Assembly: GCF_008244685.1 (NCBI RefSeq)
Contig: NZ_VTFT01000001.1
Span: 723,248-787,247, forward strand
Direction of reading: 5' to 3'
From: Luteimonas viscosa
Lineage (GTDB): Bacteria > Pseudomonadota > Gammaproteobacteria > Xanthomonadales > Xanthomonadaceae
Length of the DNA: 64,000 nt
Of the stretch, positions 8,855 through 16,777 are shown piece after piece. The notes below the pieces were generated by a model that did not search any database, was not told where the DNA came from, and saw only the letters and a program-made list of their open reading frames with translations. Made by a program: the position numbers and the translations under genes. The stretch's first letter is position 1; each line of letters starts with the position of its first letter.

Positions 8855-11275
8855 TCAATACTTCTGCTTCCTGCGCTTCGCCGGCTGTCCGCGCGGCTGC
8901 TGCGGATTCGTGTTGCGCTCCCCGGCCAGGCGGAAGTCGATCTTGCGTTCCTCCAGGCTGGCCTTGAGCACCACGATGCGCACGCGGTCGCCGAGACGGA
9001 ACTCGCGCGCCGTCCGCTCGCCGGTCAGTGTCTTGCGCACCGGGTCGAAATGGTAGAAATCGTTCGGCAACTGGGTCACGTGCACCAGGCCGTTGACCTT
9101 GGACTGGTCCAGTTCCACGAACAGGCCGAAGCTGGTGACGCCGCTGATCGTGCCGTCGAACTCGCCGCCCACGTGCTGTTCCATCCAGGCGGCGCGGTAA
9201 CGTTCGTCGACCTCGCGCTCTGCCTCGTCCGCGCGGCGTTCGCGCTCGGAGCACTGCAGCGCCAGCGTCGCCATCTCGCGCGGCGTGTGGAAGTCCTCCA
9301 GCCTGCGCCGCGCCAGCGCATGCTTGATCGCGCGATGCACGAGCAGATCGGGATAGCGGCGGATCGGCGAGGTGAAATGCGCATAGGCCTGCAGCGCCAG
9401 GCCGAAGTGGCCGATGTTCGCGGGCGAGTACACCGCCTGGCTCTGGCTGCGCAGGATCACCGATTCGAGCAGGGTGGCATCGGGGCGGTCGCGCACCTTC
9501 TTCAGCAGCGCGGCGAAATCCTTCGGCTGCAGCCGCGCCCACGGCGGCATCCGCAGCGCGAACTCCTTGAGGAACTCGAGCAGGTCGGCGTACTTCGATT
9601 CCGGCGGCTTGTCGTGGATGCGGTACGGCGCAGGGATCTGCGCGGCGAGCAGGAACTTCGCCGCCTCGACGTTGGCCGCGATCATGCATTCCTCGATCAG
9701 CTTGTGCGCGTCGTTGCGGACCAGCATGCCGGCCTGGGTGACCTCGCCGCGGTTGTCGAGCACGAACCGTACTTCGGAGGATTCGAACTCGATCGCGCCG
9801 CGACTGGCGCGCGCCTTCGCCAGCACCCGGTAGAGCTGGTGCAGGCGCTCGACCTGCGGCATCAGCGCGCCCACTTGCGCCTGGGCCTCGGCATCGCCCT
9901 CGCCAACCGACTTCCAGACCTGGGTGTAGGTCAGGCGCGCGTGCGAGTTCATCACCGCTTCGTAGAACTTCGATTCGACCACCTCGCCGTCGCGGTCGAC
10001 CTGCATGTCGCAGGCGAAGCACAGGCGGTCGACCTTCGGGTTCAGCGAGCAGATGCCGTTGGACAGGGTCTCGGGCAGCATCGGCACGACGAAGCCGGGG
10101 AAGTACACGCTGGTCGCGCGCAGTTGCGCCTCGTCGTCGAGCGGTGCGCCGGGGCGGACGTAGCTGGACACGTCGGCGATCGCCACGATCAGGCGGAAGC
10201 CGTTGCGGTTCGGCTCGCAGTACACCGCGTCGTCGAAATCCTTGGCGTCCTCGCCGTCGATCGTGACCAGCGGCAGCGCACGCAGGTCGACGCGTCCGGC
10301 GGCGGTCGCGGCGTCGACCTGCAGCGGCACGGCCGAGGCCTCGGCCAGCACTTCCGGCGGGAACTCGTGCGGCAGTTCGTGGCCGTGGATCGCGGCCTCG
10401 ACCACCAGCGACGGCGTCAGCGCATCGCCCAGCACCGCGAGCACCTTGCCGATCGGCGGCCGCCGGTCGTCGGCCGGCGTGGTGATCTCGCAGACCACCA
10501 GTTGCCCGTGGACCGCCCCCAGCCGCGCATCGGTCGGGACCTGCACGTTGCGCTGGATGCGGCGGTCGTCGGGCACCACGTAGCTGATCCCCGAATCGAC
10601 GGTGAACCGGCCGATCAGGCGGTTGAGCCGGCGTTCGAGCACCTCGACGATCGCGCCTTCGCGGCGCCCGCGCCGGTCGAGCCCGGTGACGCTGGCCATC
10701 GCCCGGTCGCCATGCATCACCTTGCGCATTTCCGACGGCGGCAGGAACAGGTCGTCGCCGACGCCGCTGTCCGGGCGCAGGAAGCCGAAACCGTCGGGGT
10801 TGGCGATGACCGTTCCCGAAATCAGGTCGAGCTGCGCGGCCGGGACGTAGCCGCCGCGACGGTTCTGCAGCAACTGGCCGTCGCGCACCATCGCGCCGAG
10901 GCGTTTGCCGAGGGCGTCGGCGCGATCGGGGTCCGCCAGGTCGAGGCGCTCGGCCAGCATCTGCGCGGTCAGCGGACCGTCGGCGTCCGCGATCAGTTGC
11001 AGGATGGCTTCGCGGCTGGCGATCGGCCGCTCGTAACGCTCCGCCTCGCGGCGCGCATGCGGATCCTCGAATCCCCCGGGCGACGACGCCTGGCCGCCGG
11101 ACGCAGCACGAGCTGCCGGCCTGTTCGCGGGCGTGGCGGGCATCCAGCCCGGTTTCGCGGGTGCATTCCGCCTTCCGCTACCGCGTTGCCCGCCCTGCGG
11201 ATCCTTGCCGGGGGTGGACTTGCCGCCCCGTCCCGTGCCGCGGCCACTGCCGCGCTTGCCTGGAGTCTTGACCAT
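8855..11275 (-). CDS. rnr: Ribonuclease R
   Basis: This is a processive 3'-5' exoribonuclease that degrades structured RNA. The 806-residue product is close to E. coli RNase R (about 813). It has a basic Gly/Lys-rich N-terminal tail (MVKTPGKRGSGRGTGRGG), a winged-helix region (REAILQLIADADGPLTAQML), cold-shock domains, and the RNB catalytic core with aspartates in TIDGEDAKDFDDAVYC. The C-terminal S1 domain includes FDGTISGVTSFGLFVELD and is followed by a short basic end. The frame is open 39 codons further upstream, but that stretch runs toward the divergent tRNA gene. The ATG at 11275 starts a typical basic tail. It is probably the first gene of rnr-rlmB. Confidence 0.95.
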   Translation of the reverse strand: MVKTPGKRGSGRGTGRGGKSTPGKDPQGGQRGSGRRNAPAKPGWMPATPANRPAARAASGGQASSPGGFEDPHARREAERYERPIASREAILQLIADADGPLTAQMLAERLDLADPDRADALGKRLGAMVRDGQLLQNRRGGYVPAAQLDLISGTVIANPDGFGFLRPDSGVGDDLFLPPSEMRKVMHGDRAMASVTGLDRRGRREGAIVEVLERRLNRLIGRFTVDSGISYVVPDDRRIQRNVQVPTDARLGAVHGQLVVCEITTPADDRRPPIGKVLAVLGDALTPSLVVEAAIHGHELPHEFPPEVLAEASAVPLQVDAATAAGRVDLRALPLVTIDGEDAKDFDDAVYCEPNRNGFRLIVAIADVSSYVRPGAPLDDEAQLRATSVYFPGFVVPMLPETLSNGICSLNPKVDRLCFACDMQVDRDGEVVESKFYEAVMNSHARLTYTQVWKSVGEGDAEAQAQVGALMPQVERLHQLYRVLAKARASRGAIEFESSEVRFVLDNRGEVTQAGMLVRNDAHKLIEECMIAANVEAAKFLLAAQIPAPYRIHDKPPESKYADLLEFLKEFALRMPPWARLQPKDFAALLKKVRDRPDATLLESVILRSQSQAVYSPANIGHFGLALQAYAHFTSPIRRYPDLLVHRAIKHALARRRLEDFHTPREMATLALQCSERERRADEAEREVDERYRAAWMEQHVGGEFDGTISGVTSFGLFVELDQSKVNGLVHVTQLPNDFYHFDPVRKTLTGERTAREFRLGDRVRIVVLKASLEERKIDFRLAGERNTNPQQPRGQPAKRRKQKY

Positions 11276-11364
11276 CGGCGGCATGGTACACGCGTGGCGT
11301 GCCCGGCCCGTGCAGGTGGCACGTTGACTTTGCCGTCGACGCGCCGCAACATACGCGCCCCACC

Positions 11365-11449
<85 letters not shown>

Positions 11450-11491
11450 GACCACAGTTCCAGACCGTCCCGGACGGCCCGGAATTGCAGG

Positions 11492-11518
11492 AAACCCCGC
11501 GGCAAGCGGGGTTTTTTT
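11492..11518 (+). terminator. Rho-independent terminator after tRNA-Leu
   Basis: AACCCCGC, a five-base loop and GCGGGGTT followed by a run of Ts lies 43 bases after the tRNA. This is a textbook intrinsic terminator. Confidence 0.93.
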
Positions 11519-11894
11519 GTGCCTGCGTTCCAGGCAGCGGATCGCGCCGGCACCTTCCGACTGCCGCCGGATGTCGCTCCCGCGTCGCGCTTGCCGCGCC
11601 GCCCCGGGTGCCGGTCCAGGTGCGGCGCGCGCACGACCACCGGCGACGATATCGAAGACCAGTGGGGACGGTGGCGACTGATGGGTATCGGGCCAGGCGT
11701 CGGCACCGGCGGACGACGGCGCCTCGAACTGACCGGGCCGCGGTGCTCCGGCTCGCCGCTCGGTTGCGAGCGCGAGGTGCACCAGGCGGGGCGTTGCATC
11801 CGGGGCGTTGCGACATGCGATGTCCTTCTCGGGCACGCGCCCCGCCGCAGGATCGCGGTCTCGTGCCGCCGCGCGTGCGGGCATCGCCGTCGCT
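11519..11894. other. Intergenic stretch with no recognised gene
   Basis: Between the tRNA terminator and the stop of the leftward GIY-YIG-like gene, open frames exist on both strands but none has a recognisable domain, start or ribosome site. I see no repeat or RNA gene here. Confidence 0.5.
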
Positions 11895-12476
11895 TCAGCC
11901 CCCCAGGCCCGGATGCCAGGCCGCCCGGTGACGGCGGTAGCGCCGCGCCACGTGCGGCGGCAAGGCCTCTTCGACGCCCAGCCCGAGTGCCGGCCAGGCA
12001 TCCAGCACGTCCACGATCCGCGACCACATCGCGGGTGCAGGCGGATCGTCTTCCGCCACGTCGCGCAGGCATTGCTCGGCCCATTCGTACAGCAGCGGCC
12101 GCTCGTCCAGCAGCCGCTGCTTCCACCAGTCCAGGGCAGGCATCCAGACGGGGTGGCCGCGTCCGGCATCGCGTTCGGCCTCCGCCTGCAGGATCGACGC
12201 GCAACCCCGATACCATTCCGTGACGCCACCTGCCCGCAATGCGTCCACCAGCGGCGGCGGCGCGTTCCATGGCCGCAGTTGCCGATGCAGCTGGGTCTCG
12301 CGCCGACGCGCGTCGACCACCCGGTCGAAACCGATGACGATGCTGCGCCCCAGGTCGAAGCACTCGTAGTAGCGCGCGGCGAAAGCGCGCACGCGTGTCA
12401 GCGGATCGACCGAGATGCCGACCTTGGCGATGTCCTCGTGGACCAGCGGAAGCACGTAGAGATGGCAGGCCGGCAT
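11895..12476 (-). CDS. GIY-YIG / T5orf172-like nuclease-family protein
   Basis: A 193-residue protein whose first 70 residues resemble the GIY-YIG or T5orf172 fold: CHLYVLPL (residues 4-11), KVGIS (18-22), an arginine at 28 in DPLTR, and a glutamate at about 60 in ARRRETQLHRQL. The C-terminal part (PVWMPALDWWKQRLL onward) is helical and unrecognised. The ATG at 12476 has GAGG six bases upstream; an ATG at 12560 would add 28 low-conservation residues. The natural substrate is unknown. Such proteins occur in mobile DNA and as chromosomal orphans. It follows a small hypothetical gene on the same strand. Confidence 0.7.
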   Translation of the reverse strand: MPACHLYVLPLVHEDIAKVGISVDPLTRVRAFAARYYECFDLGRSIVIGFDRVVDARRRETQLHRQLRPWNAPPPLVDALRAGGVTEWYRGCASILQAEAERDAGRGHPVWMPALDWWKQRLLDERPLLYEWAEQCLRDVAEDDPPAPAMWSRIVDVLDAWPALGLGVEEALPPHVARRYRRHRAAWHPGLGG

Positions 12477-12667
12477 CGGACGCCTCGCGCCTTGCGCCTC
12501 GGGCAGAACAGGATGCATGCCCAACGTCGCGCGGACCGCGACCCCAGGATTCATGATCATGACCGGGGCCGGCTTCTTCGTCCGGCATCGGCGTCGCTGT
12601 GCGCGAGGCTGGCAACGTCGATGTCGCCGCGGGCCGTTCGGTCGAATACCCGCCGGCTACGAAGCGT

Positions 12668-12964
12668 TCACGCCGCGGGCGTGGTGCGGCCCTTGCGGAA
12701 CGCCCAGGTGGTCAGGCCCTGCTGCACGAGTATGCGGTCGACCGCGTACTCGAAGCCCGCCGCGCGCCCGGGAGGCAGCGTTTCCTCGATCCGCTGCAGG
12801 CCTTCCTCCAGGCACGACCAGAACTGCTGGTCGTCGGGCAACTGGATGCAGCCATGCAGCAGATCGTGGAATTCGGACATCGCCGCGGGATCTTCGCCGT
12901 CGTAGGCCATCGGCAGCGGGTAGGCGTCGCTCCCGCACCGCTCGTCGCCAGTTCCCGCGCTCAT
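12668..12964 (-). CDS. Small hypothetical protein (98 residues)
   Basis: An acidic 98-residue protein with no family I recognise. The C-terminal two thirds look like a folded helical domain: FHDLLHGCIQLPDDQQFW, EEGLQRIEETLPPG, FEYAVDRILVQQGLTTW. The short Arg-rich end is RKGRTTPAA. GGCGGA lies seven bases before the ATG. An internal ATG (MSEFHDLL) could be a shorter start. The neighbouring GIY-YIG-like gene is on the same strand 191 bases downstream; no functional link is evident. Confidence 0.6.
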   Translation of the reverse strand: MSAGTGDERCGSDAYPLPMAYDGEDPAAMSEFHDLLHGCIQLPDDQQFWSCLEEGLQRIEETLPPGRAAGFEYAVDRILVQQGLTTWAFRKGRTTPAA

Positions 12965-13015
12965 TGTTCGATCCGCCGTGAACGGGGTCGTTCCCGACAC
13001 CCTTGGCTGCAGTAT

Positions 13016-13059
13016 GGCCCAGTCCCCGTCATGGACCCCCGAGTCGGGGGAACTGGGCC
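13016..13059. other. Nested palindrome upstream of the 98-residue gene
   Basis: Outer arms GGCCCAGT (13016-13023) and ACTGGGCC (13052-13059) enclose an inner CCCCC-GAGTC-GGGGG hairpin (13036-13050). It lies between the epimerase stop and the start of the 98-residue gene, both leftward. No T-run follows. It could be a terminator-like structure or an operator. Nothing else was recognised in 12965-13191. Confidence 0.45.
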
Positions 13060-13191
13060 GATGCGAAGCGTCGCCATTTCCGGGCGCAGACATGGCCTCG
13101 GCACGGCGCTCTGCCGCCGAATCCGGCCCACCCGGCACTTTTCGCCCCGCCCGCCGCACAGCCGCAGGCCCGGCTGCGCCGCCCCCCAAGC

Positions 13192-14034
13192 TCAGTCCCA
13201 GCGCAGGGTGCAGCGCGCGCCGAGCGTTTCGCCCGGACGCAGGGCCAGTTCGGGCAGCAGGTTGAACGCGTCCGGCGGTGCGGTCTGCGGTTCGACGCAG
13301 GTTGCGTGCGTGGCCTGGTCGTAGACCACCCAGTCGCGGCATCCGGACGCGATGCGCAGGCGCTGGCCCTGCCGATGCAGCACCACCTCGCGATCGTTGA
13401 CGAAGCAGTCGTCCCACGGCCCGGGTTGAACCTCACCGGCAGGGCGCACGGCGATCCCCTCGGCATCGCGCGGATACATGGCCTGCGGATGGAACTCGAG
13501 CCGCTCGGGCTTGCGGAACCAGGGATGCCAGCCGATCGAGGCCGGCATCGCCTGTCCGACCGCGGTCACCGACAGCGCCAGCACCAGTTCCCGCCCCTCG
13601 ATCGCGATGTGCTGGCGGGCGATCCCGCCGAACGGCCAGCGCCCGTCGGTGGGCATCGCCAGCTCGAGCGACGCATGGCGTGCGGAGTGCTCCGCGACCT
13701 CCCAGGGCATGAGGAAGCCGACGCCATGGATGGCGTGCCCTCCCAGGTTCGCGGGAAGCAGGTGGCGCCGGCCCTGGAACGCGAACTGGCCATGCCGGAT
13801 GCGTCCGCACCAGGGCACCATCGGGTAGCAGCCCCAGCCGATGGCGGTGGTCGCGCCGTGCTCGCCATGGCCGACGAGTTGTTCGATGCCATCGCAGCGG
13901 ATCTGCGCGATGCGGCCACCGGCCCGCGGCGCGATGTCGACCGACAGGTCGCCGGCCGCGAGCGTCAGCAGCGGCCCAGGCGGCATCGGCGAGCTCGGAC
14001 CGATGGCGGCCTCGGCCACAGCCTCATCCCCCAT
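13192..14034 (-). CDS. Aldose 1-epimerase family protein
   Basis: This is a mutarotase-type enzyme that interconverts the alpha and beta anomers of a sugar. The 280-residue beta-rich protein shows the expected order: PRAGGRIAQI near residue 38, WGCYPMVPWCGRIRHGQF, the catalytic-histidine region NLGGHAIHGVG, and the C-terminal glutamate region LPELALRPGET. The start was placed at the ATG overlapping the stop of the upstream GH43 gene (ATGGGGGATGA), implying coupling. Context (GH43, pentoside transporter) suggests xylose or arabinose, but the sugar is not readable from sequence. It is the last gene of a three-gene leftward unit. Confidence 0.87.
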   Translation of the reverse strand: MGDEAVAEAAIGPSSPMPPGPLLTLAAGDLSVDIAPRAGGRIAQIRCDGIEQLVGHGEHGATTAIGWGCYPMVPWCGRIRHGQFAFQGRRHLLPANLGGHAIHGVGFLMPWEVAEHSARHASLELAMPTDGRWPFGGIARQHIAIEGRELVLALSVTAVGQAMPASIGWHPWFRKPERLEFHPQAMYPRDAEGIAVRPAGEVQPGPWDDCFVNDREVVLHRQGQRLRIASGCRDWVVYDQATHATCVEPQTAPPDAFNLLPELALRPGETLGARCTLRWD

Positions 14035-15043
14035 AGGGATCCAGCGTCCGGATGCGCCCGTCGGGATCGACATGCAGTTCGGCGACCTTCGCCGAACGCA
14101 GGTGGGTGACGCCGCCCGAGAGGATCGAGTCGTGGTAGTACAGCCACCAGCGTCCGCCGAACTCGACGATCGAATGATGCGTCGTCCAGCCGACCACGGG
14201 GGTGAGGATCACGCCCTGGTAGGTGAACGGTCCGTAGGGATTGTCCGCCGTCGCGTAGCACAGCAGGTGGGTGTTGCCGGTCGAGTAAGAGAGGTAGTAG
14301 CGACCCTGGTGCTTATGCAGCCACGGCCCCTCGAAATAGCGGCGCTCGTGGTCGCCGGCGGCGAGCGGCTTGCCTGCCTCGTCCACGATCAGCACCTCGC
14401 GCGGCGCTTCGGCGAACTGCTTCATGTCCGCCGTGAGACGCGCCACGCGCGGGCCCAGCGCCGGCTCGTCGTCGCCGGGTTCCTCGTTGCCCGGCGCGTA
14501 CGCATTGTCGCGGTACTTCTGCAGCTGCCCGCCCCAGATGCCACCGAAGTACATGTAGTGCGCACCGTCGTCGTCGCCGAAGACCGCCGGATCGATCGAG
14601 TAGCTGCCCGCGATCGGCTCCGGCTCCGGCGCGAAAGGTCCCTCCGGTCGATCGCCGACCGCCACGCCGATGCGGAACAGGCCGTCGGTGGACTTCGCAG
14701 GGAAATACAGGTAGTAGCGGCCGTCCTTGACCGCGGCGTCCGGCGCCCACATCTGGCGCTGCGCCCAGGGCACGTCCTTCACGTGCAGGGCGACGCCGCA
14801 GTCCACCGCCTCGCCCTCCGGCGACTCCATGCGCAGGACGTGGTAGTCCTCCATGGCGAAGTGCGCGCCATCGTCGTTGAACTCGATCCCGGCGTCGATG
14901 TCGTGCGAGGGATAGATGTAGAGCCTGCCCTCGAACACGTGCGCCGACGGGTCGGCGGTGTAGATATGCGTGACGAGCGGGCGCGAGAGCGCCTTGTCCG
15001 CCAGTGCGTCGAGTGCTCCGTCGGCGTATTCCTGGTCTGCCAT
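14024..15043 (-). CDS. Glycoside hydrolase family 43 (beta-xylosidase / arabinofuranosidase type), cytoplasmic
   Basis: This five-bladed propeller hydrolase removes xylose or arabinose from oligosaccharides. The 339-residue protein has no signal peptide, so it should act on imported oligomers. The general-base aspartate lies in HIYTADPSAHVF (about 26-37), the pKa-modulating aspartate in SYSIDPAVFGDDDGAHYMYF or nearby WAPDAAV, and the acid glutamate in YFEGPWLHKHQGRYYLSYS. The spacing matches family 43. It sits 23 bases downstream of a pentoside-type symporter and overlaps the epimerase, forming an uptake-and-hydrolysis unit. Substrate (xylosyl or arabinosyl) is uncertain. Confidence 0.9.
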   Translation of the reverse strand: MADQEYADGALDALADKALSRPLVTHIYTADPSAHVFEGRLYIYPSHDIDAGIEFNDDGAHFAMEDYHVLRMESPEGEAVDCGVALHVKDVPWAQRQMWAPDAAVKDGRYYLYFPAKSTDGLFRIGVAVGDRPEGPFAPEPEPIAGSYSIDPAVFGDDDGAHYMYFGGIWGGQLQKYRDNAYAPGNEEPGDDEPALGPRVARLTADMKQFAEAPREVLIVDEAGKPLAAGDHERRYFEGPWLHKHQGRYYLSYSTGNTHLLCYATADNPYGPFTYQGVILTPVVGWTTHHSIVEFGGRWWLYYHDSILSGGVTHLRSAKVAELHVDPDGRIRTLDPYGG

Positions 15044-15066
15044 GGTCGATCCGTAGCTTGAGGGTG

Positions 15067-16557
15067 TCAGGTCGGTTGGGCGGCTCGGCGCTCGGAGAGC
15101 TCGCTCTCGATGCGCGATTCCATCGACTTGTCGATCCTGTAGAAGAACAGCAGCGCCACGCCGATCAGGAACGGCAGCGAGCAATACACGCTCATCGACA
15201 AGCGGATGCCGTCGATGGTTTCCTGCGACTGGATTTCGGCACCCGCCACGTAGCTGTAACGGGCCAGGATCGCGGCGACCAGCGCACCGCCGACCGCCAG
15301 CCCCACCTTCAGGCCGCAGAGGATGGCGGAAAAGATGATCGCGGTGGCGCGGCGGTTGTTCTTCCACTCCGAGTAGTCGGCCACGTCGGCCACCATCGCC
15401 CACAGCAGCGGGATGGTGATGCCGTAGAAGAAGCCGTGCAGGATCTGCGACAGGAACACCAGCCCGATCGCGTCCGGCGGGAAGAAGTAGAAGGCGAGCA
15501 GGAACAGGGTCGAGACGAACAGGAACACGCCGAAGACGTCGCGCTTGCCGAAACGGTCGGCCAGAGGCTTCGAGAAGCCGATGCCCACGATCATGCAGAT
15601 GATGCCGCTGGCGTTGAACAGGCTGAAGGTCGAGGTCGGCGCATCCTCGGGCCAGTGGAAGGCGGTCAGCCCCATCCCGGTGAGCATGGCGTTGAGCCCG
15701 GCGATGAAACCGTTGAAGCCGATGTCCTCGAGGAATCCGGCCAGCGCCGGCTCGCTGAGGTAGTACTCGAAGTAGTAGACGTAGGTGCCGCCCTTCAATG
15801 CCAGGTTGATGAAGACCAGGATGGTCAGGAACAGCATCACCAGCCAGGGCCGGTTGCCCACTAGGTCGGCGATGTCCTGGCGCAGGTTCGTCTTCTGGCC
15901 CACAGGCGCCAGCACGCGCTCGCGCGTGGTGAAGAAGGTGATGAACAGGAAGATCGTGCCCACCACCGCGAACAGCAGCATGGTGTTGTGGAAGCCCTGC
16001 ACGCGGTCGCCGTCGCCGAGGATCAGCACCAGCGGCAGCAGCAGCGCCTGCACCACGAGCTGCGCGATCATCACCGCGACGAAGCGGTAGGCCGACAGGC
16101 TGTTGCGGTCCGACATGCTGCCGGTGAGCACGCCGCTCAGTGCCGAGTACGGCAGGTTGTTGGCGGCGTAAACCAGCACCAGCAGCGTGTAGGTCGCGGC
16201 CGCGTAGAACACCTTGCCCTGCGGCCCGAGGTCGGGCGTGCTGAAGGCCAGCAGCGCAAGCACGCCGAAAGGCACCGCGGTCCAGAGGATCCACGGCCGG
16301 AACTTGCCCCAGCGGGTGTTGGTGCGGTCCGCCATCACCGCCACCAGCGGTGTGAACACGAACGCGCCGAGCATGCCGACGACGAAGATGATCGTCGCCG
16401 CGGTCCCGGCCGGAATGCGATAGATGTCGGTGTAGAAGAAGGCCAGGAACGTCATCAACGTCTGGAAGATGAGGTTGGCCGCCAGGTCTCCCAGGCTGTA
16501 GCCGACCTTCTCGGTGACCGAAAGCCTTTCCGTGCGGGTGCTCTGGGCAATGCTCAT
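15067..16557 (-). CDS. GPH-family sugar:cation symporter (XynP/XylP-like)
   Basis: This inner-membrane transporter belongs to the glycoside-pentoside-hexuronide family and takes up oligo-xylosides or pentosides with a cation. The 496-residue protein has about 12 hydrophobic segments. The family opening is LSVTEKVGYSLGDLAANLIF, followed by TDIYRIPAGTAATI and the loop MADRTNTRWGKFRPW, a diagnostic GPH motif. The ATG at 16557 starts just before the conserved part; the frame is open 21 codons further upstream. It is the first gene of the leftward unit with GH43 and the epimerase. The xylo-oligosaccharide substrate is inferred from context. Confidence 0.9.
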   Translation of the reverse strand: MSIAQSTRTERLSVTEKVGYSLGDLAANLIFQTLMTFLAFFYTDIYRIPAGTAATIIFVVGMLGAFVFTPLVAVMADRTNTRWGKFRPWILWTAVPFGVLALLAFSTPDLGPQGKVFYAAATYTLLVLVYAANNLPYSALSGVLTGSMSDRNSLSAYRFVAVMIAQLVVQALLLPLVLILGDGDRVQGFHNTMLLFAVVGTIFLFITFFTTRERVLAPVGQKTNLRQDIADLVGNRPWLVMLFLTILVFINLALKGGTYVYYFEYYLSEPALAGFLEDIGFNGFIAGLNAMLTGMGLTAFHWPEDAPTSTFSLFNASGIICMIVGIGFSKPLADRFGKRDVFGVFLFVSTLFLLAFYFFPPDAIGLVFLSQILHGFFYGITIPLLWAMVADVADYSEWKNNRRATAIIFSAILCGLKVGLAVGGALVAAILARYSYVAGAEIQSQETIDGIRLSMSVYCSLPFLIGVALLFFYRIDKSMESRIESELSERRAAQPT

Positions 16558-16639
16558 GGCGATAGGAAGGATCCGTGTGTCTTGCGTGTTCGTATCGATT
16601 GAAACCGGTGCGTTGCGCATGCGCCGGCCTCCCCTGCAA

Positions 16640-16663
16640 CACGGCCGCCTCCCGGCGGCCGTG
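16640..16663. other. Perfect hairpin upstream of the symporter
   Basis: Ten-base arms CACGGCCGCC and GGCGGCCGTG separated by four bases, about 83 bases upstream of the symporter start and downstream of the TonB-receptor terminator. It could be a leader structure, an operator or a backup terminator. Confidence 0.5.
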
Positions 16664-16708
16664 CTTCGAAGGATCGCATGTTCACCGGCCCGCCGGACAA
16701 CTCCCCGG

Positions 16709-16757
16709 AAAAAAAGTCACGACCCGCCCGGCGCTTCGAGGGCCGGGTGGGTCGTGG
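16709..16757 (-). terminator. Rho-independent terminator of the TonB-receptor gene
   Basis: Read leftward, a 15-base stem (16742-16756 pairing with 16718-16732, one G-T pair) is followed by seven Ts (16710-16716 read as complement). It starts about 20 bases after the receptor stop, so the receptor is probably transcribed alone. Confidence 0.92.
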
Positions 16758-16777
16758 GGAGTAAAGCGATGGCGTGA

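Noticed and set aside
11519-11894. A gene between the tRNA-Leu terminator and the GIY-YIG-like gene
   Set aside because: Open frames on both strands lack starts with ribosome sites and any recognisable fold.
16560-16620. GAAACCGGTGCG as a LacI-type operator upstream of the symporter
   Set aside because: Only the central ACCGGT is symmetric and no second copy was found, so evidence is too weak to annotate.
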